From the NCBI RefSeq assembly GCF_002355655.1, contig NZ_AP017569.1, forward strand, positions 1,860,001-1,924,000: 64,000 nucleotides of DNA. The letters run 5' to 3'. Shown here in pieces: positions 55,138 through 63,857 of the stretch. A program made the translations under genes and the position numbers. The stretch is from Halorubrum trapanicum. GTDB lineage: Archaea; Halobacteriota; Halobacteria; Halobacteriales; Haloferacaceae. How positions within the stretch are numbered: position 1 is the stretch's first letter; every line of letters begins with the position of its first letter. The notes below the pieces were generated by a model that had not been told where the DNA came from, did no database searches, and worked only from the letters and a program-made list of their open reading frames with translations.

Positions 55138-55166
55138 TTTAACGCGCCGAGCGGTAACTCCCGGGC

Positions 55167-56036
55167 ATGGACTGGAAGACAGACTGGGGACTCCGTGGAC
55201 GGATGGGGTTCACGATGTTCCTCCTCTTCGCCCTCTACGTCGTGTTCATCGGCGTGCTGACTACCTACTTCGGGAACTTCCTGTTCCCGATGATCATGCT
55301 CGGCGCGTTCGCGGTCGCGCAGTACTTCTTCAGCGACAAGCTGGCGCTGCGGAGCATGGGCGCCCGCGAGGTGAGCGCCGACGAGTACCCGGACCTCCAC
55401 CGCCGGATCGAGCGGCTGAGCCAGCAGGCCGATCTGCCGAAGCCGACCGTGGCGGTCGCGGACACGCAGGTGCCGAACGCGTTCGCCACCGGCCGGAACA
55501 AGAAGAACGCGACCGTCGCGGTGACGACCGGGCTGCTCCAGGCGCTCGACGAGGACGAACTCGACGGCGTGCTCGCCCACGAGCTCGCCCACGTCAAGAA
55601 CCGCGACGTGATGGTGATGACCATCGCCTCGTTCCTCTCGACGATCGCCTTCTTCATCGTCCGGTGGGGGTGGCTGCTGGGCGGCGACAACCGGCAGGGC
55701 GCGCCCGTCATCGTCGCCATCCTGGTGTCGCTCGTCGTGTGGGTCGTCTCGTTCCTCCTGATCCGCGCGCTCTCGCGCTACCGCGAGTACTCCGCCGACC
55801 GCGGCGCGGCGCTGATCACCGGGCAGCCCGGCGCGCTCGCCTCGGCGCTGATGACGATCGACGGCCGGATGGACAAGGTGCCCGAGGAGGACCTCCGCGA
55901 GGAGGCGGAGATGAACGCGTTCTTCATCATCCCGATCAAGGCCGGCTTCGTCGGGAAGATCGCCTCGACGCACCCCTCGACGGAGAACCGCATCGAGAAG
56001 CTCCGCGAGCTGGAAAAGGAAATGGAGACGGCCTGA
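55167..56036 (+). CDS. htpX: Membrane metalloprotease HtpX (M48)
   Basis: A 289-residue integral membrane peptidase for membrane protein quality control. There are two N-terminal helices (about residues 14-34 and 40-56), the zinc motif HELAH (138-142), a third ligand in REYSADRGAAL (Glu near 213), and two later helices (about 151-172 and 180-203). A conserved STHPSTENRIEKL closes the domain. Length and layout match other haloarchaeal HtpX proteins. Confidence 0.94.
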   Translation: MDWKTDWGLRGRMGFTMFLLFALYVVFIGVLTTYFGNFLFPMIMLGAFAVAQYFFSDKLALRSMGAREVSADEYPDLHRRIERLSQQADLPKPTVAVADTQVPNAFATGRNKKNATVAVTTGLLQALDEDELDGVLAHELAHVKNRDVMVMTIASFLSTIAFFIVRWGWLLGGDNRQGAPVIVAILVSLVVWVVSFLLIRALSRYREYSADRGAALITGQPGALASALMTIDGRMDKVPEEDLREEAEMNAFFIIPIKAGFVGKIASTHPSTENRIEKLRELEKEMETA

Positions 56037-56068
56037 GACGGATTTGTCTCGGAGTTTCTAGTCGGTCA

Positions 56069-56511
56069 TTTATAAGCCGTTGAGCGCGGACAGGTGACGA
56101 ACATCGCCGAAGCCCCAGCGGCTTGTTTATAAATCGTTGCGGGCAGATCCGTGACGAACACCGCCGAAGCCCCAGCGGCTCGGCTGTACGATGGTGCGAT
56201 TTATAAACGACCGATCGACGCGAACACCGCCGAAGCCCCAGTCGCGAGGGCGGCGCACGCTCGCTGCGCGCCTCACTCGGTCGCTCACTCCGTTCGCTCC
56301 CTCGTTCGGTGCTTACGTCGCCTGCGCCGCCCTCGCGACTGCCCCTTCGATTCCCACCCCACAGCACCGCAACCGCGCCTCACGCCTCCCCAGCCTCGTC
56401 GCTGGCACCCTCCGCTTCGCTCCGGGAGCCAGCGACTCCCTCGCGCGTGCTCCTCGCAGCCGCCTTCGGCGGCCGCTCGGAGGCACGCGCCACCGCTCGT
56501 TCATTTATAAA
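56069..56511 (+). repeat. Copy R3 of the TATA/stem-loop repeat family
   Basis: There are three tandem units, at TTTATAAG (56069), TTTATAAA (56126) and TTTATAAA (56200). Each is followed by GAAGCCCCAG (56109, 56166, 56232), 40, 40 and 32 bp away. The third box runs into a perfect 19-bp stem, CAGTCGCGAGGGCGGCGCA (56239-56257) with TGCGCCGCCCTCGCGACTG (56323-56341). GCCCCTTCGATTCCC, CTCCCCAGCCTCG, GCACGCGCCACCGC and a closing TTTATAAA (56504-56511) follow. It lies between htpX and the RNase P RNA gene. No conserved reading frame is seen. Confidence 0.7.
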
Positions 56512-56540
56512 TAATCGCGAGAGTCGCGCCGCTGGTCGGT

Positions 56541-56912
56541 GTGAGCGGACTGAGGGGAGTAAGCCCCCTTCGGTTCGTCCCGACATTCGGCTGAGCGTCC
56601 GCGCCGCGGCCGGACTACCTTGTGGCGCGGACTTGCACCGGCGAGGATTCGCCGTTCCATCCGTTCCCGCCCGTCGACCCTCGTCGGGTTAACTCCCTCC
56701 CCTTGCGGGTCGGTTCGCGCGTTCGCGGGGTCACCCGCGAACGCCGTCGGTCGCCGAGGCGACCGCACGCGACTCATCGGTCGAGGCGGGGGGTCTCGTT
56801 GCTGTTCCAGAGCCAGCCGTCTCCGACTCCGGGCGTGTGCCCGGTCGCCCGTCCGGCCGGTGGGGGGACTTTCCTCATGCCAAGGGCACGGGAGTCGGGC
56901 TCCCTCTGTCCG
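56541..56912 (-). ncRNA. rnpB: RNase P RNA
   Basis: The RNA of the ribonuclease that trims tRNA 5' ends. On the minus strand the universal 5' core GAGGAAAGTCCCCCC (56876-56862) pairs with GGGGGCTTAC (56568-56559) to form P4 with its bulged U. Outer ends GGACAGAGGGAG and CTCCCCTCAGTCC form P1. GGAACAGCAACGAGACCC and CCGGTGCAAG also match conserved archaeal segments. A TATA-like CTTATT (56941-56936) lies about 25 bp before the predicted 5' end. The ends are set from P1 and may be off by several bases. Several long frames cross it but are not genes. Confidence 0.9.
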
Positions 56913-57061
56913 GTCCGTCCTTTCGCCCGCCGGCGAATAAGCGGTTCGGTCGGGGGCGCCTTCGGGCCGTTCGCGGCGGGTTTCGCCGGAGATGCCGCGA
57001 GCCCCGCGAGAACGGTGCCACAAGGGAAGCGTTCAAGTCGTCAGCACTGTAATGGACTCTC

Positions 57062-57664
57062 ATGTCCGAGGCTCAGACCGTTCAGCTGTCGTACGACGAC
57101 GGTGCACGAGCGGTCGAACTCGCGCGGGAGGCGGTCGAGTCGTTCGTTCGACACGGGCAACGCGAACAGCCCGGCAGCATGCGAGAGGCGTTCTACGCCC
57201 GCACGGGCGCCTTCGTCCGGCTCCAGTCCACCCGGGGTCGCGGCCGCCTCCGCGGCTGCGCCGGCGCGCGGGACACCTCAGATCAGCTCGGCCACGCCAT
57301 CGTCGAGGCCGCGATCAAGGCGGCCTCCGGCGACTCCTGCGGCTCCGAGGTGGAGCCGAAGGAGCTCGACAACATCACCGTCTCCGTGTTCGTCGTCTCC
57401 AACACCGTCCTCACGAACGACCCGGCCGAGGACCTCGAGATCGGCACCCACGGCGTCGCCGTCGACAGCGGCAACGCCCACGGCTGGCTCTACCCGACGG
57501 TCCCCGTCGAGAACGGCTGGTCGGCCGCGGAGTTCCTCTCGCGCACCTGCCGCAAGGCGAAGCTCTCGCCCACCGCGTGGCAGGAGGAGGACACGATGGT
57601 GACGCTCATCGAGGGGCAGGTGTTCCGGGAGCGCGCCGACGGCGGCGCCGTCGAGGAGCTGTAG
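57062..57664 (+). CDS. AMMECR1-family protein
   Basis: The 200-residue protein has the AMMECR1 signature LRGCAGARD (residues 63-71), with the invariant cysteine, the YARTGAFVRL strand and a HGWLYPTVPVENGWSAAEFLSRTCRKAKL segment. The family is found in archaea and eukaryotes and its biochemical role is unresolved. A TTCAAG promoter stretch about 30 bp upstream supports the ATG at 57062. Confidence 0.92.
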   Translation: MSEAQTVQLSYDDGARAVELAREAVESFVRHGQREQPGSMREAFYARTGAFVRLQSTRGRGRLRGCAGARDTSDQLGHAIVEAAIKAASGDSCGSEVEPKELDNITVSVFVVSNTVLTNDPAEDLEIGTHGVAVDSGNAHGWLYPTVPVENGWSAAEFLSRTCRKAKLSPTAWQEEDTMVTLIEGQVFRERADGGAVEEL

Positions 57665-57704
57665 TCGGCCCGCTTTTTCCGAATCGCCGGCCGCGCGTCC
57701 CGTT

Positions 57705-58865
57705 TCAGTCGCTCGTTCCGTACTCAACTGCTTCCGCGTCCGCGAGCGCCCGCTCCGTCGCCGCCGACAGGTCGAACGCGCCCTCGGCGACCACCTCCCC
57801 GTCGCGGATCACGGGCTCCATGAGCGACTCGGCGCCCTCCGGGCCCGAGCGGTCCGCGAGCCCGACCGCGTGCGCGCCGTCGGCGGTGCGGTAGACGTCC
57901 TTCGCGCCGGAGAGCTTCCCCCGCTTGGCCGCCGGCTCGCCGCCGACGGCGACGAGGTCGAGCGCGAAGTCGACCGGGTCCGCGTTGGAGACGTAGCCGC
58001 CGACGCCGAACCCGTCGACGGCGTCGCGCAGCTCCCGGAGGTCCGCGGGGCCGAGCCCGCCGGAGACGTACACGTCGACGTCCTCGTGGCCGCGCGCGTC
58101 GAGCTCCCACCCAACTTCGCGGATGATGTGCCGAAAGTCGCCGCGCCGGGAGCCGGTCGTGTCGAGGCGGACGCCGTCGAGGTCGTCGCCGAGCGTCTCG
58201 ACCGCGCGGAGCACCTCGTCGACCTCGTCGGAGTAGGTGTCACACAGCGCGATCCGGGGCGCGTCCGCGGGGACGCCCTCGTCGTAGGCGCGCCACGCGG
58301 CCTCCTGTTCGCCACGCCCGAAGCAGATGGCGAGCGCGTGGGGCATCGTCCCGGACGCCTCCCGACCGATCAGCTCCCCGGCGGCGACGTGCGAGAACCC
58401 GTCGAAGCCGGCGACGAGCGCCGACCGCTCGACCGCGGCGGTCATCGCGGGGTGGACGTGGCGCGCGCCGAACGAGAGGAGCTGCGAGTCGGGCGCGGCG
58501 ACCCGGCAGTCGAGCGCCGCCGTCGCCATCCCGGAGGCGTGTGAAAGGAAGCCCAGGAGCGACGTCTCCAGCCGCGCGAACGCCAGGTACGGCCCCTCGA
58601 TCCGCATCACCGGGCCGCCGTCGAACAGGCGTCCCTCCGGGATCGCGTCGACGTCGACGTCGCGGCCGGCGAGCAGCTCGACGGCGTTGCCGAGGCCGGC
58701 GAACAGCTCGAACTCCCCGTCCGGGAACTGGTCCGCGGTCACCTCGGCCACGACGCGCGGGTTCCGGTCGGCCGCCTCCAGCGCCGCCTCGGTCCGCTCG
58801 AAGTACGCGTCGGTCGCGCGGCCCTCCCGGACCGCGGCCGCGTCGACGATGTCGAACTCGCTCAT
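57705..58865 (-). CDS. pncB: Nicotinate phosphoribosyltransferase
   Basis: The 386-residue enzyme of the NAD salvage pathway makes nicotinate mononucleotide from nicotinate and PRPP. Features: DAYFERTEAAL near the N-terminus, the catalytic-site RHVHPAM, ICFGRGEQEAAW, the phosphate-binding VRLDTTGSRRGDFRHIIREVGWEL and VSGGLGPADLRELR segments, and GVGGYVSNADPVDF. It belongs to the archaeal/Type III-like group. A nicotinamidase-like gene at 60929 would supply its substrate. Confidence 0.88.
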   Translation of the reverse strand: MSEFDIVDAAAVREGRATDAYFERTEAALEAADRNPRVVAEVTADQFPDGEFELFAGLGNAVELLAGRDVDVDAIPEGRLFDGGPVMRIEGPYLAFARLETSLLGFLSHASGMATAALDCRVAAPDSQLLSFGARHVHPAMTAAVERSALVAGFDGFSHVAAGELIGREASGTMPHALAICFGRGEQEAAWRAYDEGVPADAPRIALCDTYSDEVDEVLRAVETLGDDLDGVRLDTTGSRRGDFRHIIREVGWELDARGHEDVDVYVSGGLGPADLRELRDAVDGFGVGGYVSNADPVDFALDLVAVGGEPAAKRGKLSGAKDVYRTADGAHAVGLADRSGPEGAESLMEPVIRDGEVVAEGAFDLSAATERALADAEAVEYGTSD

Positions 58866-58941
58866 ACGCCCCGGTTCGGCCGCGGGGACGAAAAGCCACC
58901 CGTGTCGCGGCGGGGGCGCGCCGATCTCTCAGCGGGTCAGT

Positions 58942-60723
58942 TCACGCCGACCGCCGCGCGAGCAGTCCGAGCGCCGCGAGCGCCGCGACCGCCGCCGCGA
59001 CGCCGAACCCGGGGGTGCTGTCGTCCGTGTCCCCGCTCCCGTTCCCGTCGTCGCCGTCAGTGCCGCCGCTTCCGTTCCCGTCGTCGCCGTCAGTGTCGCC
59101 GCTTCCGTTCCCGTCGCCGCCGTCAGTGCCGTCACCCCCGTCGCTGCTGTTGCCGTCGCCGTCTCCGCCGTCGTTTCCGTCGCCGCCGTCGGTGCCGTTC
59201 GCGTCCGGGAGCGCGAGGTCGGCCTCCGGCCGGAGTTCGAGGACGCCCTCCGGCGAGGGCGCGTGGGTTATCGTCACGCTCGTCCCGTCGCGCTCGACGC
59301 CGTACGCGCCGGGGAAGTCGCTCTCCTCGCCGATCTCGTAGACGGTCCCCCGCGCGTACTCGCCGTCGCCGTGCGCGGCCAGCATCCGCACGTAGGCGTC
59401 GCGGAACGCCGCGGCGTCCGCCTCGGTCTGCCACTCGGTCGCCCAGACGTAGCCGTCGCGGTCCCCGTTCCGGTAGGGGTACAGCTCGTCGCCGGCCCAC
59501 CCGCCCGTCACGGGGTGCGCGTAGTTGTAGGTCGCGCGCGTCCGGAGGTCGGCCTCCGTGTCGAGGTGGATCTGGACGTTCTGCCGGACGGTCGCGTCGG
59601 GCTCTAACACGGCGTACCGGTACTCCAGGCTCTGGTACCAGAACATCACGAACATCGACGCCTCGCCCGCGGTCTCCGCGCCGTCGACGCCCTGGTCCGG
59701 GTAGGTCTCCCACCCCTCGGTCGCCGAGTTCTCGAACGTGACGTTGCCCTCCTCGTAGTCGGGGTTCCGATGGATAACCTCCGCCGTCGACGTCGGCGGG
59801 TCGTTCATCGTCTCGTTGACGGCCGCCCACCCGCCCTCGGCGCGGAGCTCGCGGACGTACAGCGCGCCGTCGCCGTACGGCTGGAGGACGGTCTGGAGGA
59901 TGCCGAAGTTGAAGTCGGCGCCGTCGCCGCCGCCTCCGCCGCCCTCGGGCGCCTCGGCGCAGGTCCAGTTATCCGCGCAGCGGGCGGCGTAGCGCTCCTC
60001 GACGTGGACCGCCTCCCCCTCCACGATCCCGTCCACCGCGAGGTCGCCGTCCTGCGTGGCGCCGACGTAGCGGGGCCGGGTGAGGTCGTGGTACTGGTCT
60101 TGCATCGCGTGGAGGAGTTCGTGCGCGAGCGTCGAGGGGTCGATGTCGGGCGATTCGCCGTCGGGGACGACGATGACGATCCGGTCCTGCGCGGGCGAGT
60201 AGAAGCCGGAGACCGCGCCGCCGAACACGGAGTCGATCTCGTCGTTCGCGTTCGTGTCGTCGCCGACGACGAACAGCGCCTCCCACACTTGGTCGTTCCA
60301 GCGCCGGAACGCCTCGGAGCCGTTGCCGCTCGCGGTGTCGTTGACGTACTCGCTCCGGGTGACCGTCTCGACCGGCACGTCCCGCTTGAACGGCCGCTGC
60401 CGGACGTGTTCGACGCGGGCCATCGTGAGGTCGGTCAGCGCCGACAGCTGGGACTCGTTGAGCCCGTCCGTCTCCGCGAAGTCGACCGACTCCTCGTAGT
60501 GGGTCCCGTTCCAACAGCCCACTAGTTCGGTGCCGTCGCCGGGACCGCACTCGTCGGCCGACGCGGAGGGCGTCGCGCCCGGTGTCCCCGGCCCGCTGGC
60601 GGACGCGGAGGGGACCGCGCCGGTGTCCGGAGCGGCGGCGACGCCGGCGGTGAAGGCGACACACAGGAGGGCGGCCGCGGCGACGACCGCGGCCGCGGTC
60701 GATGGGGTGAGAACCCGTCGCAT
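58942..60723 (-). CDS. Hvo_1808-family surface metallopeptidase-like protein with PGF-CTERM anchor
   Basis: The 593-residue exported protein has a signal peptide (about residues 1-31) and a peptidase-like core with HELLH (201-205), and EGEAVH (235-240) as a possible third-ligand region. The C-terminus has an Asp/Gly/Asn-Gly-Ser repeat linker (about 515-570) followed by TPGFGVAAAVAALAALGLLARR, a PGF-CTERM signal for archaeosortase processing and lipid attachment. It matches the haloarchaeal Hvo_1808 surface family. The start at 60723 (MRRVLTPST) fits the signal peptide; the longer frame adds 42 charged residues. Peptidase activity is inferred. Confidence 0.88.
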   Translation of the reverse strand: MRRVLTPSTAAAVVAAAALLCVAFTAGVAAAPDTGAVPSASASGPGTPGATPSASADECGPGDGTELVGCWNGTHYEESVDFAETDGLNESQLSALTDLTMARVEHVRQRPFKRDVPVETVTRSEYVNDTASGNGSEAFRRWNDQVWEALFVVGDDTNANDEIDSVFGGAVSGFYSPAQDRIVIVVPDGESPDIDPSTLAHELLHAMQDQYHDLTRPRYVGATQDGDLAVDGIVEGEAVHVEERYAARCADNWTCAEAPEGGGGGGDGADFNFGILQTVLQPYGDGALYVRELRAEGGWAAVNETMNDPPTSTAEVIHRNPDYEEGNVTFENSATEGWETYPDQGVDGAETAGEASMFVMFWYQSLEYRYAVLEPDATVRQNVQIHLDTEADLRTRATYNYAHPVTGGWAGDELYPYRNGDRDGYVWATEWQTEADAAAFRDAYVRMLAAHGDGEYARGTVYEIGEESDFPGAYGVERDGTSVTITHAPSPEGVLELRPEADLALPDANGTDGGDGNDGGDGDGNSSDGGDGTDGGDGNGSGDTDGDDGNGSGGTDGDDGNGSGDTDDSTPGFGVAAAVAALAALGLLARRSA

Positions 60724-60928
60724 ACGAATGTGATCGGCCGCTCCGGTAAGTAGTTTGTCGGTTCCTTCGGCGCCGCGGCCGGCGGATTTTTCGGCGCGGT
60801 TCGACGGTCGCGGCGGCGGTCGGGTGCCGCGCGCTCGTCGCGACCTCATCGCGCGCTCGTCGCGACTTCATCGCGCGCTCGTCGCGGCGGGGACGACGGT
60901 TTTTGTCCGCCGCGCGCCAACCCCCGGC

Positions 60929-61507
60929 ATGGCGTTCGATCCGACAGCAACCGCGGTGGTCGTCGTCGACATGCAAAACGGGTTCTGTCACCCGGACGGG
61001 AGCCTCTACGCCGAGCCGAGCGAGGCGGCGGTCGAGCCCGTGACTGCGCTCGTCGACCGCGCCCGCGAGGCCGGCGCGAGCGTGGTCTACACCCGCGACG
61101 TCCACCCGCCCGAGCAGTTCGACGAGACCCACTACTACGACGAGTTCGACCGATGGGGCGAACACGTCGTCGAGGGGTCGTGGGACGCGGAGCTCGTCGC
61201 CGACCTCGACGTGCGCGACGGCGACCACGTCGTCGAGAAGCACACCTACGACGCGTTCTACAACACCGACCTGGAGGGGTACCTCGACGCGCACGGGATC
61301 GACGATCTACTGATCTGCGGGACGCTCGCGAACGTCTGCGTCCTCCACACCGCCGGCAGCGCGGGGCTCCGGGACTACCGCCCCGTCGTCGTCGAGGACG
61401 CCCTCGGCTACATCACCGAGCAGCACCGCGAGTACGCCGTCGACCACGCGGACTGGCTGTTCGGCGAGACGACGACCCGCGACGAGGTCGCGTTCGCGCC
61501 GGCGTAG
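60929..61507 (+). CDS. pncA: Cysteine hydrolase, probable nicotinamidase
   Basis: The 192-residue isochorismatase-fold protein has the Asp-Lys-Cys triad: Asp14 (VVVVDMQNGF), Lys104 (EKHTYDAF) and Cys137 (TLANVCVLHTA). Metal-ligand residues are in DVHPPEQF (Asp57, His59). These features fit nicotinamidase, which turns nicotinamide into nicotinate for the nearby pncB, though related amidases share the triad. The ATG at 60929 begins MAFDPTATAVV, about 25 bp after a TTTTTG promoter element. Confidence 0.82.
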   Translation: MAFDPTATAVVVVDMQNGFCHPDGSLYAEPSEAAVEPVTALVDRAREAGASVVYTRDVHPPEQFDETHYYDEFDRWGEHVVEGSWDAELVADLDVRDGDHVVEKHTYDAFYNTDLEGYLDAHGIDDLLICGTLANVCVLHTAGSAGLRDYRPVVVEDALGYITEQHREYAVDHADWLFGETTTRDEVAFAPA

Positions 61508-61631
61508 CCGACGGTACTCGTCGCGCTCGCGGCCGGCCCGCGGCCGCGAACGTTCCGGATTTCCGCTCCGCAGTTATCGCGCGCGCAAATCGGCGTGTAA
61601 CCCTTTTTACCGCTCGCCGGAACCGCGAGGT

Positions 61632-62183
61632 ATGGACATCTCTCGGCGGGGCGTGCTCGGCGGCCTCGGCGCGGCCTGCGCGGTCGGCGCCGTCGGCTTC
61701 GCGGGCGCGGCGACGGTGACGGACGGGGGGGCGGTCGGCGGGCTCGGCGGCGGTTCGGGCCCGGCCGGCGGGGGTTCGGAGGAGGCCGACGACGGCCCCG
61801 AATCGGCCGCTGTCGACCCGGACGCGCCGTTCGAGGCGCGGCTGACCGACGACGACGGGACCGACGCGCTGCTGTTCGACGCGAGCGACCTCGACCGCGT
61901 CAAGGGCGTCTTCGCCGAGGAGGACGAGTTCCTCGTTCAGGTGGTGCTCCCCGACGCTGGCGTCGAGGCGTTCCGGACCCGGCTCGACGAGGCCGGCGCG
62001 ACCGACGACCCGGCGGCGTTCGTGGTGTCGATGACGCTCGACGGGACCGAGGTGCGGCGCGTCGAGCTCGACCGGGAGACCGTCGACGCGCTCACCGGCT
62101 CCGACTGGGAGGGCGTGTTGACGCTCCCGTTCGGCGAGGAGCGGGTGGCGCGGTCCGTCTACGACCGGCTGGCCGACAGCTGA
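61632..62183 (+). CDS. Tat-exported protein of unknown function
   Basis: The 183-residue product begins with a twin-arginine signal (SRRGVLGGLGAACAVGAVGFAGAA, residues 4-27). A Gly/Glu-rich linker (about 30-60) and a small domain (about 67-183) follow, with DGTDALLFDASDLDRVKGVF and FVVSMTLDGTEVRRVEL. No cysteine is left after the signal, so it is not a lipoprotein of the usual kind. No family is recognised. It has its own CTTTTTACC promoter about 25 bp upstream. Confidence 0.75.
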   Translation: MDISRRGVLGGLGAACAVGAVGFAGAATVTDGGAVGGLGGGSGPAGGGSEEADDGPESAAVDPDAPFEARLTDDDGTDALLFDASDLDRVKGVFAEEDEFLVQVVLPDAGVEAFRTRLDEAGATDDPAAFVVSMTLDGTEVRRVELDRETVDALTGSDWEGVLTLPFGEERVARSVYDRLADS

Positions 62184-62284
62184 TCGGCCTCGCAGCCGAC
62201 CGACCCCGGACGACTGACTGGTCAGGTACTGCGGGACGGGCGACCATCGGACAGGGTTTTGTCTCCCGGCCGCGTGGATCCGCC

Positions 62285-62416
62285 GTGAGCGAGGAATCGA
62301 GGAACGACGGCGGCCGCCCGTGTCCGGTCTGCGAGACGCCGATGTACCACCGGCACTGTAAGTACGTCTGCCCGTCTCACGGCGTCGTCTACGACTGTAG
62401 CGACACGTTCTATTGA
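62285..62416 (+). CDS. HVO_2523-type small zinc-finger protein
   Basis: A 43-residue protein starting with GTG. CPVC (13-16) and CKYVC (25-29), with His22, His24, His32 and Cys38, fit a small zinc finger. The order RPCPVCETPMYHRHCKYVCP matches the HVO_2523 zinc-finger family of haloarchaea. Too short for many gene callers. A TTTTG promoter element lies about 27 bp upstream, supporting the GTG at 62285. Confidence 0.8.
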   Translation: MSEESRNDGGRPCPVCETPMYHRHCKYVCPSHGVVYDCSDTFY

Positions 62417-62595
62417 CGCCCACGCACGCCTACTGACGCCGAATCCCCCTTCGCGAACCCGTGAGTCGCCGGAATTAACACGGGTGACCGAGAACCAGAC
62501 TGGGTCGTGCGAACTGTTATGTTCTTGGAGGCCGACCTTTCTTCCATGATGGGCGACCCGTACGCGACCCTCCACGCCGACCTTCCGAGGTCAGC

Positions 62596-63561
62596 ATGGT
62601 AGAGCAAAAGCAGGTTGCCCGGAGCAAGCGGATCCAGCGCCGCACCGGGAAGACGTTCCACGTCGCCACCCGGCTGCTGCCCCAGCGGATCCGCCATCCG
62701 ACGTACGTGCTGTACGGATTCTTCCGTATCGCCGACGAGGTCGTCGACGCCGAGGACACCGCACCGCCCGCCGAGCAGCGGGCCGAACTCGACCGCCTCC
62801 GGGCGGCCGCGCTCGGCGAGGAGCCGACCGACGACCCGGTGTTGGAGGCGTTCGCGGAGGTGTGCGAGGAGAACGGTATCCCGGACGAGGACGTCCACTC
62901 GTTCGTGGACGCGATGGCGAGCGACATCGATACCGACCGCTACGAGACGTACGCGGACCTGGAGGCGTACATGGACGGCTCCGCGGCCGCCGTCGGCCGG
63001 ATGATGACGGCGATCATGGACCTCGACCCCGAGACCGAGGCCGAGGCGCTCCCCCACGCGACGAAGCTCGGCGAGGCGTTCCAGATGACGAACTTCCTCC
63101 GGGACGTCCGCGAGGACGTCGTCGAGCGCGACCGGATCTACCTCCCCTTGGAGACGCTTCGGCGTCACGGCGTGAGCGAGCAGCAGATCCTCGACTTGGA
63201 GTTCGACGACAGCGTCGCGGCCGCGATCCGCGAGGAGATGGCCCGCACCGAGCGGCTCTACGAGGAGGGCGTCGCGGGGATCAAGTACCTCCCCGAGGAC
63301 TGCCAGCTCGCGGTGCTGCTCGCGGCCGTGCTGTACGTCGACCACCACCGACTCATCCGGAACCGCGGCTACGACACCGTCTCGGCCACTCCCGAGCTGT
63401 CGCTCACCCGGAAGCTGTCGCTGCTCGTCCGCACCCGCTGGAAGTGGCAGTGGAACAGGGACCCGGAGGCGGTGTTCTACGACATGTGTACCGACCTCGA
63501 CCCCGGCCGCGACCGCCACGGGCACGGCCCGCACGGCGCGGGCGTCCCGCAGACGGACTGA
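62596..63561 (+). CDS. crtB: Phytoene synthase
   Basis: The 321-residue enzyme joins two geranylgeranyl diphosphates to phytoene, the first step to bacterioruberin, the red pigment of halophiles. The first Asp-rich motif is DEVVD (47-51) and the second lies around NFLRDVRED (near 165). The AGIKYLPEDCQLAVLLAAVLY segment is a late family block. GAGGT (62586-62590) 5 bp before the ATG is a plausible Shine-Dalgarno. It is followed at 6 bp by a small membrane protein gene. Confidence 0.92.
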   Translation: MVEQKQVARSKRIQRRTGKTFHVATRLLPQRIRHPTYVLYGFFRIADEVVDAEDTAPPAEQRAELDRLRAAALGEEPTDDPVLEAFAEVCEENGIPDEDVHSFVDAMASDIDTDRYETYADLEAYMDGSAAAVGRMMTAIMDLDPETEAEALPHATKLGEAFQMTNFLRDVREDVVERDRIYLPLETLRRHGVSEQQILDLEFDDSVAAAIREEMARTERLYEEGVAGIKYLPEDCQLAVLLAAVLYVDHHRLIRNRGYDTVSATPELSLTRKLSLLVRTRWKWQWNRDPEAVFYDMCTDLDPGRDRHGHGPHGAGVPQTD

Positions 63562-63567
63562 GCGGCC

Positions 63568-63777
63568 GTGGACCGCTCCCGGTTCGTCGCCCTCGCTGTC
63601 GCCGCCTTCGGGCTCGTGTTCGTCTCCTTCCTCCTCCGCGGCGTGACCCGGCTGGTGGCCCCCTACGAGGTCGCCGTCGCCGTGTCGGCGCCCGTCCTCT
63701 TCGCGGCGGCCGCGCTCTTAGCCGGCCTCGTCGTCCTCGCCGTCCTCGACGTGACCGGGATCCGTCGGCTGGGGTGA
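63568..63777 (+). CDS. Small two-helix membrane protein after crtB
   Basis: The 69-residue product, from a GTG start 6 bp after the crtB stop, has two transmembrane helices (about residues 6-26 and 36-60) linked by RGVTRLVAPYEV. It is probably in the crtB operon. No family or role is recognised. Confidence 0.65.
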   Translation: MDRSRFVALAVAAFGLVFVSFLLRGVTRLVAPYEVAVAVSAPVLFAAAALLAGLVVLAVLDVTGIRRLG

Positions 63778-63857
63778 ACGGCGACGGCCCGAGTCGCTCG
63801 GCTCCCGCGCTTCGACCGAGTCGGAACGCCCTTGCCCCGCCGCCTCGGATGGCGCGT

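Noticed and set aside
56151-56692. Frames of 100-127 codons in R3 and the RNase P RNA
   Set aside because: They lie in a structured repeat and a non-coding RNA; no conservation of the encoded residues between copies.
56505-57602. Frames of 172 and 326 codons over the RNase P RNA
   Set aside because: The region has the P4 core of RNase P RNA on the minus strand; the frames are shadows, one of them running into the AMMECR1 gene in the wrong frame.
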